A DNA stretch of 56,294 nucleotides, from contig NZ_LR213781.1 of assembly GCF_900659865.1 (NCBI RefSeq), positions 1 to 56,294 on the forward strand, in the 5' to 3' direction. This document shows positions 1 to 9,176 of this stretch, one piece after another. Origin of the DNA: Hyella patelloides LEGE 07179. Its GTDB lineage: Bacteria > Cyanobacteriota > Cyanobacteriia > Cyanobacteriales > Xenococcaceae. Both the position numbers and the translations under genes were made by a program. Under the pieces are notes generated by a model. The model was given only the letters and a program-made list of their open reading frames with translations. It searched no databases and was not told the origin of the DNA. How positions within the stretch are numbered: the stretch's first letter is position 1; each line of letters starts with the position of its first letter.

Positions 1-144
1 TTTCGTTTAATTATTCAACCTGCTATTTTATTTTGGGCTATTATTCCCTGGTTAGACATCTTTCCTAACCGTTCTTTACTACTTGGTTTTCATCGATTGA
101 TTGCTGCAATGAATCAATTTTCTTTTTATTTGCCTGATGGATAA
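1..144 (+). CDS. C-terminal end of an unidentified protein (5' partial)
   Basis: Frame 1 is open from the first base to a TAA at 142-144, giving the last 47 residues of a protein whose start lies outside the window. The piece is hydrophobic and aromatic (FRLIIQPAILFWAIIPWLDI near its start, ending FYLPDG), which could be a membrane-associated segment. I do not recognise a family from this fragment. It could also be a chance open frame, but codon choice looks like the neighbouring genes. Confidence 0.45.
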   Translation, partial: FRLIIQPAILFWAIIPWLDIFPNRSLLLGFHRLIAAMNQFSFYLPDG

Positions 145-199
145 ACTCTGTTTCTGCTACTCCTCTGTTTCGGAAAGTGACAAAAGAGGGTTAGCCAGA

Positions 200-246
200 A
201 GCATCGGGAAGCATTCCCTTGCGCCTTACGGCGACGCGGGGTCTTC
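200..246. repeat. Short interspersed palindromic element between genes
   Basis: Two small inverted repeats lie back to back: GGGAA-GCA-TTCCC at 206-218, and GCGCC/GGCG around a TTAC loop at 221-234, followed by GACGCGGGG. This GC-rich patch in an AT-rich genome resembles the interspersed repeats scattered between cyanobacterial genes. No coding potential is seen in 145-334. Confidence 0.4.
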
Positions 247-334
247 CCTCATTTCCTCCCGTCAGTTCGGGTTCAGGCTATTTTGCTGCTCATTCGACTA
301 AAGAATAGGGGTTGTAGCTTATCCCGAACTCAGG

Positions 335-1546
335 TTAACTATTATCTGCTTCTACTGCATCATAGATTTTCTGTAAAATATTAGAATCAGCACTCATAAC
401 TCGATTCCAACTAGGAATAACAGGAGTCATGTGAGGATTTTGCAAGAATGCATTACCAGCAAGAATAATGGATTGGGCAAAAAGTTCGATCGCTTTTTCT
501 TCATTATGGCGATCTAAAGTTAAGCCATTCATTATTGCATCACTATGATAGCGTTCTATATAATCAAGAGCAGTGCGATAGTAAGTTGCTTTAATGGTTC
601 TAAAAATTTCTTGAGAAAATACTTGACCACTAGCAGCCATTTTACGAAATAATGCTTTGCAAATATCAATGGACATTTTAGATAGACCTTGTTCGCGATT
701 CTCAAGAGAAAGGTCTTGATGTTTATGATCGTAGGCATTAGCGATATCCGCCTGACAGATTTTATTCAAGTTATAGTTGCGGTAAACATCGTAAAGCACA
801 CCAACTTCCAAACCCCAATCATAGGGAATCCGAATTGTATTAACTACATCTACCATCATGGAAAATTCTCCTGATAGCGGGTAGCGAAAACTGTCAATAT
901 AATCTAAAAAGGTGTTATCTCGAACAACTTTTTTGAGCGACCGCAATAAAGGACTTACCAGTAATCGCGTCACTCGACCATTCAACTTATTATTCGCCTG
1001 GCGATAATAGTAGCCTTTGCAAAATTTGAACTCAAATGTGGGATTAGCTACAGGATAAAGCAATTTTGCGAGTAATCCTTTTTCATAGGTCAAAATATCG
1101 CAATCATGGAGAGCCAGAATCTGGGATGTGCCACAAGAGAGGAAGTAGCCCATACAATACCAGACATTGTATCCTTTACCTCGTTCGCTAGGAGCTAACC
1201 TTTCTTTTTTTAATAACTGATGAACGGTTTGCAGTCGATAGCCATCATTCCACAAGATTTTATGGTTTTGCGGTAAGCGAGCAAAGTATTTTTTGGCATA
1301 TTCAAATTGCGCTTCCGATGCTCGATCTAAACCGATAATAATTTGGTCTAGATACTTGACCTGAGCTAGCTCATCGACAATTTTAGCCAAGGCTGAGCCT
1401 TCCAATTCTGAGAATAAGCAAGGAAGTATTAAGGTCATGGGAGAAGTTCGAGAAAAATCTAATAGTTCTTCTTCCAACGATTCCACGGTACGGTTGTGTA
1501 AATCGTGTAGGGTGGTTATTTCACCATTTTGAAAAAAGTCAGCTAT
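335..1546 (-). CDS. gpgS: Glucosyl-3-phosphoglycerate synthase (GT81-type), apparent AUA start
   Basis: It transfers glucose from a nucleotide sugar to 3-phosphoglycerate, the first step to the compatible solute glucosylglycerate. The protein has a GT-A-like layout: an N-terminal strand TLILPCLFSELEG, a basic ERGKGYNVW segment, and a metal-binding HDCD motif near residues 147-150. The first ordinary start codon is GTG at 1486. However, the frame is open upstream to 1567, and an ideal AGGAGG lies 7 nt before an ATA codon at 1546-1544. Starting there adds IADFFQNGEITTLHDLHNRT, which looks like the true N-terminus of the family (recalled, not searched). No ATG, GTG or TTG exists in frame between the upstream stop and 1486. 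It follows the phosphatase gene by about 39 nt, so the two are one operon. The family call is strong; the start is an inference. Confidence 0.82.
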   Translation of the reverse strand: MADFFQNGEITTLHDLHNRTVESLEEELLDFSRTSPMTLILPCLFSELEGSALAKIVDELAQVKYLDQIIIGLDRASEAQFEYAKKYFARLPQNHKILWNDGYRLQTVHQLLKKERLAPSERGKGYNVWYCMGYFLSCGTSQILALHDCDILTYEKGLLAKLLYPVANPTFEFKFCKGYYYRQANNKLNGRVTRLLVSPLLRSLKKVVRDNTFLDYIDSFRYPLSGEFSMMVDVVNTIRIPYDWGLEVGVLYDVYRNYNLNKICQADIANAYDHKHQDLSLENREQGLSKMSIDICKALFRKMAASGQVFSQEIFRTIKATYYRTALDYIERYHSDAIMNGLTLDRHNEEKAIELFAQSIILAGNAFLQNPHMTPVIPSWNRVMSADSNILQKIYDAVEADNS

Positions 1547-1585
1547 TTTGCACCTCCTGATATTTCCTTATATTTATAAGTGTAT

Positions 1586-2386
1586 TTAAAATGTAGTTTT
1601 TAAAAAATACTCGATTCCTTCTTGCCAACCATCGGGTGCAGTTTCAGTCGCAAAAAAGACATCATCACGATTAGGCTCGATTTTAATTCCTTTATCAGAG
1701 GGGATCACAATAGAAATGTCTGCTTCTTCTAACATCGGTAGATCGTTTTGACTATCTCCTAGAGCAACTATTCCTACTTCTTCTTGCCAACGAGAGGAGT
1801 AATATTCTTTCAATTTAGGGAAACAACTCGCCTTATTAAAAGTACCCATTACATGATGGAATCGCCCGCCTTTGACACACTGCAATTGCAAAGGTTGGAG
1901 TTTCCGCCTAAATTTATCTAATGCTTGTTCTGTATCGTGCCACAGTAAAGGTTCTGTAGCTTCTCGCTCCATTGCTTTTTGAGCATCTAAAGGAGCAAGT
2001 CCTGTCCATCTTACCACATCTTCCACTGTAGCATTTTCAAAGCTTTCGTAATTGAGATGCAATTCTTGTTTAAGCAAAAATAAACTCTCCAGAAATTGAA
2101 CCCTGGGAGTACCTAAATATTCAATGTGTAACTGCTGGTTTTGCTGTGAGATATCTGGTGCGGAATTGAGAGTGCAAAGAACCCCGCCATTTTCACAAAC
2201 AAAAGGCTCTTGATTATTTAATTGCTGCCGAATGTTTAAAATCTCTGCTTTAGTTTTACTGGAATTTAGAATAAGGGGAATCTCTCGCTTTTCGAGTTCT
2301 GAGATCGCACCTTGAGCAGCAGTATATTCGTAAGTTTGATGGTTTAGTAATGTTCCATCTAAATCAGTTACAACAATATACCTCAT
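1586..2386 (-). CDS. gpgP: Glucosyl/mannosyl-3-phosphoglycerate phosphatase (HAD superfamily, MPGP type)
   Basis: It removes the phosphate from glucosyl-3-phosphoglycerate, giving glucosylglycerate, a cytoplasmic osmolyte. HAD motifs are all visible in 266 residues: motif I DLDGTLL (residues 8-14, nucleophile D8), motif II NSSK (41-44), the subfamily signature KGGRFHHVMG (172-181), and motif IV GDSQND (210-215). The long insert between motifs II and III is the type IIB cap. It is the first gene of a two-gene operon with the synthase downstream; the order phosphatase then synthase is consistent with coupled function. Glucose rather than mannose as the sugar is inferred from the cyanobacterial context. 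Confidence 0.85.
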   Translation of the reverse strand: MRYIVVTDLDGTLLNHQTYEYTAAQGAISELEKREIPLILNSSKTKAEILNIRQQLNNQEPFVCENGGVLCTLNSAPDISQQNQQLHIEYLGTPRVQFLESLFLLKQELHLNYESFENATVEDVVRWTGLAPLDAQKAMEREATEPLLWHDTEQALDKFRRKLQPLQLQCVKGGRFHHVMGTFNKASCFPKLKEYYSSRWQEEVGIVALGDSQNDLPMLEEADISIVIPSDKGIKIEPNRDDVFFATETAPDGWQEGIEYFLKTTF

Positions 2387-2528
2387 TGGGGAATTAGGGC
2401 TTAATTTCTTAAGGCAATTATAATATGAAAGCCATCATAAATATTATCTTCTGACATCACGACTCGGCGAAACTATGGCTATGGTGTAAGATAGAGCCGA
2501 AAATATGCATGGGTAAGGTGGGGAGATT

Positions 2529-3728
2529 ATGGTGCGTTGGCAACAACAGAATCAAATATTGTCTCAAACAAAAACGATAGAGAATCAACCGTACTTAGCA
2601 ACCAAGATTGACCGTCAACGAGCTTGGGTAGAAATTGATGTCAACGCCTTAGCTCATAATGTCAGAGAAATTAAAACACTACTGTCTCCCCAAACTGCTT
2701 TAATGGCAGTAGTCAAAGCAGATGCTTATGGTCATGGTGCAGAGATAGTCGCTAAAACTGTTTTAGAACATGGTGCAAGTTGGTTAGCAGTAGCTACGGT
2801 GACGGAAGGGATCGATTTACGCCAAGCGGGGATCGACTGCGGAATCTTGATTTTAGGGGCGATTAACTCCCCAGAAGAGATTATCGAGATTGCTAAATGG
2901 CAACTACAACCGACTATTTGTAACTCCCAACAAGCCCTGATTTTTTCTGATGTCCTCAGTAAAATGAGAACTACTTTACCCGTTCATCTTAAATTAGATA
3001 CGGGAATGTCTCGTTTAGGTACTAATTGGCAAAATAGCTCAGAATTCGTCAAATTAGTGTACCAGTTACCTTATCTAAAAGTAAAAAGCATTTATTCTCA
3101 TTTAGCTACCGCAGACGACCCCGACCCGACAATAATGCTACTTCAGCAACAAAGATTTGAGGATGCTATTAGCCATCTGAAAACCCAAGGTATTGTTTCT
3201 CCATGTTTGCATTTAGCTAATTCGGCTGCAACTTTGAGTGACGAATCTTTTCATTACGATTTAGTTAGGGTGGGTTTGGCTCTTTATGGCTTATATCCCG
3301 CACCTCATTTGAAATCTAAAATTAATCTCAAACCAGTTTTGCAAGTCAAAGCAAGGGTAACTCAAGTCAAAACTTTAGCACCTGGTACGGGAGTTAGCTA
3401 TAGTCATAAGTATATCAGCGATCGCGATTTAACAGTGGCAGTAGTTAGCATTGGTTATGCTGATGGGGTAGTCAGAAATTTATCTAACAATTTGCCAGCA
3501 ATAATTCGTGGTCAATTAGTACCTCAAATTGGGGCAATTACTATGGATCAATTAGTAGTAGATGTTAGTAGTATTTCTAACTTACAACCAGGAGAAATTG
3601 TTACTTTTTTAGGTCAAGATGGCGATCGATCTATTACCGCAGATGATTGGGCAGCTAGTTTAAATACTATTTCTTGGGAAATTCTTTGCGGTTTTAAACA
3701 TCGTTTACCAAGAATTATTAAATGTTAG
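2529..3728 (+). CDS. alr: Alanine racemase
   Basis: PLP enzyme interconverting L- and D-alanine for peptidoglycan. In 399 residues the PLP lysine is K63 in VVKADAYGHG, the TIM barrel continues through LKLDTGMSRLG (155-164) and YSHLATAD, and the catalytic tyrosine of the second active-site half is Y291 in GTGVSYSHKY. The C-terminal beta domain holds GYADG and ITMDQ. The ATG at 2529 has a purine-rich GGGGAG just upstream, so I keep it although the first 30 residues extend beyond the usual family start. It is divergent from gpgP and probably has its own promoter in 2390-2520. Confidence 0.95.
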   Translation: MVRWQQQNQILSQTKTIENQPYLATKIDRQRAWVEIDVNALAHNVREIKTLLSPQTALMAVVKADAYGHGAEIVAKTVLEHGASWLAVATVTEGIDLRQAGIDCGILILGAINSPEEIIEIAKWQLQPTICNSQQALIFSDVLSKMRTTLPVHLKLDTGMSRLGTNWQNSSEFVKLVYQLPYLKVKSIYSHLATADDPDPTIMLLQQQRFEDAISHLKTQGIVSPCLHLANSAATLSDESFHYDLVRVGLALYGLYPAPHLKSKINLKPVLQVKARVTQVKTLAPGTGVSYSHKYISDRDLTVAVVSIGYADGVVRNLSNNLPAIIRGQLVPQIGAITMDQLVVDVSSISNLQPGEIVTFLGQDGDRSITADDWAASLNTISWEILCGFKHRLPRIIKC

Positions 3729-3809
3729 CTTTGAGTTTCTTGACTTGCATATTTTTTATATGGGTGAGGAATAAAATTTGTTACAGCAATGGAGAAGAAG
3801 TGATTGTTT

Positions 3810-5054
3810 CTAGACTAAAGGAATCATTTCTGTGTACTTCATTAACAGTTCTTCATCAGTAAGGTATATGCCTTCAGTTTGAGGACTCCAAAGTAATTCA
3901 AATTTAATTAAATAATCTGCTCTCATAGCAGCTAATTTTAGTAAAGTGGCTTCTAATTGTTGCTCATTATTAATTTTCTCAAATAATGGTTTATCATCAA
4001 CAGTACCAAAAATGAGTGTAACTACTAGATAGTCGGCAAACTCATCTTGACCAACGGTCACAGCAGGCTCCGTCGTTTTATTTATCCTCGAATGGGGACG
4101 GCGGAGTAATCTGTGACTATTACTAACTTGCTCCCTAATTTTAATATTGCCATTAACATTACTCAGACTTTCTCCATCATATTTACTTCTTTCCGCTACC
4201 GACAATGAGTCAAAAGCTGATTCTGCTTTATTAATAGCCATCGATATAGAATTAGATAATACATGAGTCCAGGCTTGAGAGTGTCGTACAATTATTAATG
4301 AAGAATCACGCATCAATTCTAATAAGCCTTCTGGAGTATCAGTGTTGGCGGTTAAGCTTAATTCTGATAAGTCTTGTTGGATTTCTACAGCTTCAGAAGA
4401 TAAGGCTATTTGTATTTTTGATACTGTTACCTTGTCGTTATTAATTTCTTTTTGAACTTGTCTAGTTTCTCTACTATCTTTGCTAAAATATTTGCTTAGG
4501 AATTTGAATAAAATAAATAGAGGAATAAAAATTATCGCGCCAACAATCGATAATAAAAGAGTTATAAGAATGAATCTGAAAATAGGATGCATTGGCTTCT
4601 GTTGTCTACTATAAGAAGACCCTCTAGTAGAAGTGCGATCATAATTTGGAGTGTAATTTTTTTGATTATTATAAGTAGGATTGGGTTCATAATCATCTCG
4701 ATAGTCACGGCGAGGAGAATGGTTATTTGTGGAATCGCGCCGAGAATTAGAAGGGCGAGATTGATTTCTTATAGACCTTTTTTTACTACTAGAACCTGAT
4801 GAACGAGATTTACTTTTACTTTTGAAAGAGCCTCCTCCGCTACGTCCTCCACTCTTCCTAGTTCTGCTAGTTTTACTTTTTTTAGCAACTAATTCACTAC
4901 TATAGGTATTCTTTTGAATTGTTTCTTGGGCTGATACTTGAGAAGTAAAATAATTATTACTACTATGAATACCTGTAATAGTTAATAAAGTAGCTAAAAA
5001 TAGTTTTAAGTAAATACTTTTAAGTTTAAACACGGTAGCAATGATAGATAACAA
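3810..5054 (-). CDS. DUF1517 family membrane protein
   Basis: 414 residues. The N-terminus has a hydrophobic segment (about 17-28, LKLFLATLLTITGI) that could be a signal or anchor. Next comes a low-complexity Ser/Arg/Gly/Asn region (about 58-150) opening with RSGGGSF, a feature of DUF1517 proteins. One strong transmembrane segment (about 155-192, RFILITLLLSIVGAIIFIPL) follows, then a soluble C-terminal domain ending in the DUF1517 pattern LVVTLIFGTVDDKP, LLKLAAMRADYLIKFELLWSPQ and YLTDEELLMKY. The family occurs in cyanobacteria and chloroplasts and has no settled function. It is convergent with alr and no partner is evident. Confidence 0.85.
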   Translation of the reverse strand: MLSIIATVFKLKSIYLKLFLATLLTITGIHSSNNYFTSQVSAQETIQKNTYSSELVAKKSKTSRTRKSGGRSGGGSFKSKSKSRSSGSSSKKRSIRNQSRPSNSRRDSTNNHSPRRDYRDDYEPNPTYNNQKNYTPNYDRTSTRGSSYSRQQKPMHPIFRFILITLLLSIVGAIIFIPLFILFKFLSKYFSKDSRETRQVQKEINNDKVTVSKIQIALSSEAVEIQQDLSELSLTANTDTPEGLLELMRDSSLIIVRHSQAWTHVLSNSISMAINKAESAFDSLSVAERSKYDGESLSNVNGNIKIREQVSNSHRLLRRPHSRINKTTEPAVTVGQDEFADYLVVTLIFGTVDDKPLFEKINNEQQLEATLLKLAAMRADYLIKFELLWSPQTEGIYLTDEELLMKYTEMIPLV

Positions 5055-5295
5055 ATAGAAAGTAAAAAAACTGTCTTTAATGATAAAGTTCCCTAAAATT
5101 GACTTCTAAATATCATTTACCTGCATATAATATAGCTTTTCTCATTCTACTGAGGTAGATTAATACCTTGATTTTTGTTGATTGTTCATCATTGATTGTT
5201 TATTGGGTGTAACTTATAGCTCTGGGAATTGCTATATTTGTCTTTTTTACAGCAGAAAAGTTTTGATTACTATAAATATTGATATATTTATGTTA

Positions 5296-5748
5296 TTAAA
5301 CTTGCTGAAGCTGATAACTAAAACTCCAACCATGTTGCTGAAAACCTAAATATTTATAGAAATTGTGAGTGCGTTTTCTAGTAATGTTAGAAGAAAGAGT
5401 TACCTTATAACAACCAGCATTGGTACTAAGATTTAAAGCTTCTTTAATCATTTTTGTTCCCCAACCCTGACTCCGATAAGCTGAAGCAATTGCCACAGAA
5501 TCAAGAATAGCTGATTTATGAAAGCCTCGATGCATCATAGTCGGCACAAATAATAAACTAAAAGTACCGATCGCTTTATTTTCAAGATAAGCTAGATATA
5601 TATAGTAGTTAGTAAATTGCTGTATTTCATTCCAAATTTCTGCTATTTTTTCCTCAGACATTAATTGTTTATTATCCATATCTGCGTATAAACAATTCAA
5701 AATAGGCAAGTCTTTGCTTGTCGCAATATCAATAGTAAGGTCATTCAT
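5296..5748 (-). CDS. GNAT-family N-acetyltransferase
   Basis: 150-residue single-domain GNAT. The acetyl-CoA-binding motif A is readable as VAIASAYRSQGWGTKMIKEA (Q/R-x-x-G-x-G/A), preceded by the core strands YLAYLENKAIGTFSLLFVP and followed by VTLSSNITRKRTHNFYKYLG, the usual motif B helix ending F-Y-x-x-L-G-F. The acceptor substrate cannot be told. It lies 30 nt downstream of a methyltransferase gene on the same strand, so the two may be co-transcribed. Confidence 0.85.
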   Translation of the reverse strand: MNDLTIDIATSKDLPILNCLYADMDNKQLMSEEKIAEIWNEIQQFTNYYIYLAYLENKAIGTFSLLFVPTMMHRGFHKSAILDSVAIASAYRSQGWGTKMIKEALNLSTNAGCYKVTLSSNITRKRTHNFYKYLGFQQHGWSFSYQLQQV

Positions 5749-5778
5749 CGTTATTATACTTACTTAACTTAGATACTT

Positions 5779-6408
5779 TTAAAAAGCTGTAATAGCCATT
5801 AATTCCCAAATGGTGCCAAAACGAGCTTTACTATTTTTGGTAACTTTAAAATCGCTAGCTATTAATAGTTGATTTAATTCTTTTTGCGTGTAGCATTTTT
5901 GATGGGCTGAATCGGTAATTTTTAACCACTTATTTAATATTTTACAAAAAATATAATCTCGACACCAATCAAGAATAATAACGTTTCCACCTAACTTAAG
6001 AACTCTTTTTATTTCGGTTAATGCTAGTTGAGGAAATTCAAAATAGTGAAAAGCATTCGCACAAATAACTATATCGAAAGATTTATCAGTAAAAGGTAAT
6101 GATGTTACCGAAGTGTTGTGTAAATTAATATTAGGATAAGTCTGTAATTTATTTTTTGCTATTTCTAACATTTTCTCGGAAATATCAACCCCAGTAATGT
6201 GTTGTTGGGGATTTTTAGCTAGTAATAATTTGGCTAATTCTCCTGTACCACAAGCTAAATCTAAAATAGATGCTTCTGAGGAAATATCTGCCCAGTTTTG
6301 CAAAAAAGATAAACTATTATTAATGTAATTATACCAACGGCGATCGTAAATAGGCGCAAGTCGATTATATTCATTACGAGCTGCTGTTTCAATCCTAGAT
6401 TGTGGCAT
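5779..6408 (-). CDS. Class I SAM-dependent methyltransferase
   Basis: 209 residues with a Methyltransf_11-type fold. Motif I is ILDLACGTGELAKLL, motif II is the acidic residue at the end of strand 2 (ITGVDISEKMLEIAKNKL), and motif IV is FDIVICANAFHYF. The motif post-I to III order is normal and the protein is about the usual length for small-molecule methyltransferases. The N-terminus (ARNEYNRLAPIYDRRW) is typical of ubiquinone/menaquinone-like and unknown-substrate members. Substrate unknown. It is upstream of, and probably co-transcribed with, the GNAT gene. Confidence 0.88.
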   Translation of the reverse strand: MPQSRIETAARNEYNRLAPIYDRRWYNYINNSLSFLQNWADISSEASILDLACGTGELAKLLLAKNPQQHITGVDISEKMLEIAKNKLQTYPNINLHNTSVTSLPFTDKSFDIVICANAFHYFEFPQLALTEIKRVLKLGGNVIILDWCRDYIFCKILNKWLKITDSAHQKCYTQKELNQLLIASDFKVTKNSKARFGTIWELMAITAF

Positions 6409-6586
6409 ACTTTAGATTAACGATTTACTAATGCGATCGCTATACCATCATAACCTTTTATACCAATAGTTTGAAGAATAGTTGCTATACTTACCTATTT
6501 TTATTAATAATTAATAATATAGGCAAATACTTTTGACAATATATAATCATTTGCTTTTATAGTTAAACTTATAACAACAAAATTAA

Positions 6587-6790
6587 TTAGATTATTTCGA
6601 CATTGAGCAAGATATGGATTTAAGGTTACTGCTTTATCGCGATGAATATTACAAGTTAGATACCAATGATAAAGGCATTATGGAGATTATTGTGGGTAAA
6701 AATCGTAATAGAGCTACTGGAACTTGTAAAGTGATGTTTGACCCTATTATTGGGAATTTCAACAGCTTAAACACTGAGAATGAAAGCTAA
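6587..6790 (+). pseudogene. Remnant of replicative helicase DnaB (C-terminal fragment)
   Basis: The frame from 6587 to the TAA at 6788-6790 reads DIEQDMDLRLLLYRDEYYK, then a stretch containing GIMEIIVGKNRN, RATGTCKVMFDP and a short tail. This is the end of the RecA-like domain of DnaB (family pattern SIEQDADxVLxLYRDEYY ... KHRNGPTG ... FxP). An in-frame TAA lies just upstream at 6584-6586, and no helicase Walker A or the rest of the gene is nearby. It is therefore a broken tail rather than a gene; an internal ATG at 6614 could at most make about 58 residues. Its stop overlaps the stop of the convergent gene at 6787. It may mark the left edge of the accessory island. Confidence 0.7.
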
Positions 6791-7311
6791 ATCTTTAACC
6801 AAGATATAATGAAAAATCCTATCAGCAAACCAATAAGAGTTCCTATCATTATTTCCAATCTAGATATTCTTTTCTCCAGAGATTCTATTTTAATATTATG
6901 AACAGATTCACTGACTAAAGGTTTTTTATCTGCTATTGATTTATCAGTTTTTTCTTGAGCAGTTACTTGGTTATTTTGTGTTTGCCCTAAAACTAAAAGC
7001 TGTTTCTCTTCTATTAATTTATTATCTTTCTCTTTAGCAGTCAAAACACTATTTTGTGATTGCTCGAAAGCTCTATATTTTTTCAAATCATCTCGAACAT
7101 TGCTAGTACTTAATTTAAAATATTTTAGATGTATAGATATGGGAGTAATTAATTCTAAATAAGTATCAGGATTATCTAGGTCAAAATTATCAGCAATCGA
7201 TAGCCTCGATTCACAAACTTCTTTTAAAGTATTAAAGGCAAATTCCATTGAATTTAATGACTGATAAAGGTTCATGAAAAGCCTTTTCTTTTTAAGCTCT
7301 TGTTCTTCCAT
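6787..7311 (-). CDS. Hypothetical coiled-coil protein with C-terminal membrane anchor
   Basis: 174 residues, no family recognised. The first two thirds are charged and helical. Residues about 86-140 contain two degenerate copies of a 25-residue unit (QSQNSVLTAKEKDNKLIEEK then QTQNNQVTAQEKTDKSIADK). A short heptad-like stretch (IKIESLEKRISRLEIMI) leads into a single C-terminal transmembrane helix (IGTLIGLLIGFFIISWL), so the protein is probably tail-anchored with the coil in the cytoplasm. It is convergent with the dnaB remnant and divergent from the restriction-modification operon. Confidence 0.65.
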   Translation of the reverse strand: MEEQELKKKRLFMNLYQSLNSMEFAFNTLKEVCESRLSIADNFDLDNPDTYLELITPISIHLKYFKLSTSNVRDDLKKYRAFEQSQNSVLTAKEKDNKLIEEKQLLVLGQTQNNQVTAQEKTDKSIADKKPLVSESVHNIKIESLEKRISRLEIMIGTLIGLLIGFFIISWLKI

Positions 7312-7580
7312 AGATTATTCAACTCATTTTAGAGCCATAACTAGCGTTGAAATTTCTTCTTTTTATTGTAGCTTTATATAGAACGCTTCAATTACTCAAG
7401 ATTTTTCGTCAAACAAGACCAGATAAATTAATTATTGATGTTATTCAGAGATAAATCCTAAATCGGTAATGGAGGATAATAAGTTCATAACAGATTTCTA
7501 AAGTTCGTTGAAATATCTGATGTCATTAGCTTGAATAAGACATACAATTCATTAAGCTTGATGATTGTAGTAAATGCTTT

Positions 7581-9170
7581 ATGCCAGCCAACACCACTGA
7601 TTTAGAAAAACGTTTATGGGATGCTGCCGATGAGTTGAGGGCAAACTCAAAGCTAAAGTCTTCAGAGTATTCTGTACCCGTATTGGGGTTAATTTTCCTG
7701 CGCTACGCTGATTATCGGTTTACCAAAGCAGAACAGGAATTAAACCGTACAGACGTTCCGACGGAACGTCTCCACCAAAAATCGGAACGTCTCAGAAGAC
7801 GCAAAATATCCAAAGCAGACTATCAAGCCAAAGGGGTAATGTATTTACCCGATATAGCTCGTTTTTCCTATCTAGTTAATCTCCCAGAGAGTGAGGATAC
7901 AGGGAAAGCGATAAATGAATCAATGAAAGCTATTGAGGCTGAAAATGAGGAATTAAGTAATATTCTGCCTCAGACTTATAATCGCTTTGAGAACAGCTTA
8001 TTAGTCGAACTGCTCAAAAGCTTTAACAAGATAGATATAGATACAGATTTAGAAGGTGATGCTTTCGGGAAAATATATGAATACTTCCTCGGTAAGTTTG
8101 CCATGAGTGAGGGGCAAAAGGGAGGAGAGTTTTTCACCCCCACTTCTATAGTTAAATTAATTGTAGAAATCCTAGAACCCTATCACGGACGTATTTATGA
8201 CCCTGCCTGTGGTTCGGGTGGTATGTTTGTTCAAAGTGCTTCTTTTGTAGCTAGACATCAGAAGAATCCTAGTGCTGAGATAAGTATCTACAGACAGGAA
8301 AAGGTAAACGAGACTGTACGGCTTTGCAAGATGAACTTAGCAGTTAATGGTTTATCTGGAGATATCAGAGAAGGCAATAGTTACTACGAAGATATTCACA
8401 AGGGAATAAATAAGTTTGACTTTGTAATGGCAAATCCACCCTTCAATGTGGGCAAGGTGGATAAGGAAAAGATGAAGGGGGATTTACGGGTAGATAATTT
8501 TGGAATGCCCAGAGCCGATAATGCTAACTATCTCTGGATTCATTTTTTCTACAGTGCCTTAAATGATAAAGGTAGAGCGGGGTTTGTTATGGCTAACTCT
8601 GCTAGTGATGCCAGAAGTTCGGAGTTAGAAATCAGACAAAAGCTCATTGAAGCTGGCGTAGTCGATGTAATGATAGCGGTGGGTTCTAACTTCTTCTATA
8701 CAGTTACCCTACCCTGTACTCTCTGGTTTTTGGATAAAGGTAAAACCGATACCATCAGGAAAAATAAGGTTTTATTTATTGATGCCAGACATATTTATAA
8801 CCAGATAGATAGAGCGCATCGAGAGTTTACCCCAGAACAGATTGAGTTTATTTCTAATATTGTTAGGCTGTACCGAGGGGAAGCAGTAGAAACTGTTTAT
8901 AATTCTCCTTTGCTTAAAGAGAATTTCCCAGAAGGTCAATATATAGATGTAGCTGGTTTATGTAATGTGGCTACAGTTGATGAGATTAAAGAGCAGGGAT
9001 GGAGTCTGAACCCTGGAAGATATGTAGGGGTTGCGGAGAAAGAAGAGGAAGATTTTGATTTTGCTGAAAGGTTAGAAGAATTTAATGAAGAGTTGGAGAT
9101 TTTGAATAGTGAGGCGAGGGAATTGGAAAAAAGAATTGCTGAGAATGTAGCGATGTTATTAGAGGAGTAA
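7581..9170 (+). CDS. hsdM: Type I restriction-modification methyltransferase subunit HsdM, with in-frame palindrome insert
   Basis: N6-adenine methyltransferase subunit that works with HsdS. In 529 residues the N-terminal helical domain ([20 protein letters not shown]) precedes the SAM domain with motif [11 protein letters not shown] (207-216) and catalytic motif IV NPPF (285-288). The conserved [15 protein letters not shown] leads into it and the C-terminal HsdS-contacting helices are present. Between FTKAEQEL and [10 protein letters not shown], where the family has a short loop, about 18 extra residues ([20 protein letters not shown]) come from a palindromic repeat at 7751-7771 plus a second half copy. 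Both are in frame and leave all catalytic motifs intact. First gene of the operon; HsdS begins 6 nt after its stop. Confidence 0.95.
   Translation: MPANTTDLEKRLWDAADELRANSKLKSSEYSVPVLGLIFLRYADYRFTKAEQELNRTDVPTERLHQKSERLRRRKISKADYQAKGVMYLPDIARFSYLVNLPESEDTGKAINESMKAIEAENEELSNILPQTYNRFENSLLVELLKSFNKIDIDTDLEGDAFGKIYEYFLGKFAMSEGQKGGEFFTPTSIVKLIVEILEPYHGRIYDPACGSGGMFVQSASFVARHQKNPSAEISIYRQEKVNETVRLCKMNLAVNGLSGDIREGNSYYEDIHKGINKFDFVMANPPFNVGKVDKEKMKGDLRVDNFGMPRADNANYLWIHFFYSALNDKGRAGFVMANSASDARSSELEIRQKLIEAGVVDVMIAVGSNFFYTVTLPCTLWFLDKGKTDTIRKNKVLFIDARHIYNQIDRAHREFTPEQIEFISNIVRLYRGEAVETVYNSPLLKENFPEGQYIDVAGLCNVATVDEIKEQGWSLNPGRYVGVAEKEEEDFDFAERLEEFNEELEILNSEARELEKRIAENVAMLLEE
7751..7771. repeat. REP-like palindrome, copy 1 (inside hsdM)
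   Basis: Perfect 10-bp arms AGACGTTCCG / CGGAACGTCT around a central A. A second right-half copy, CGGAACGTCT, follows at about 7783-7792, so 1.5 units are present. It lies in frame in hsdM and is read as part of the inserted peptide. Confidence 0.9.
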
Positions 9171-9176
9171 CGCTTG

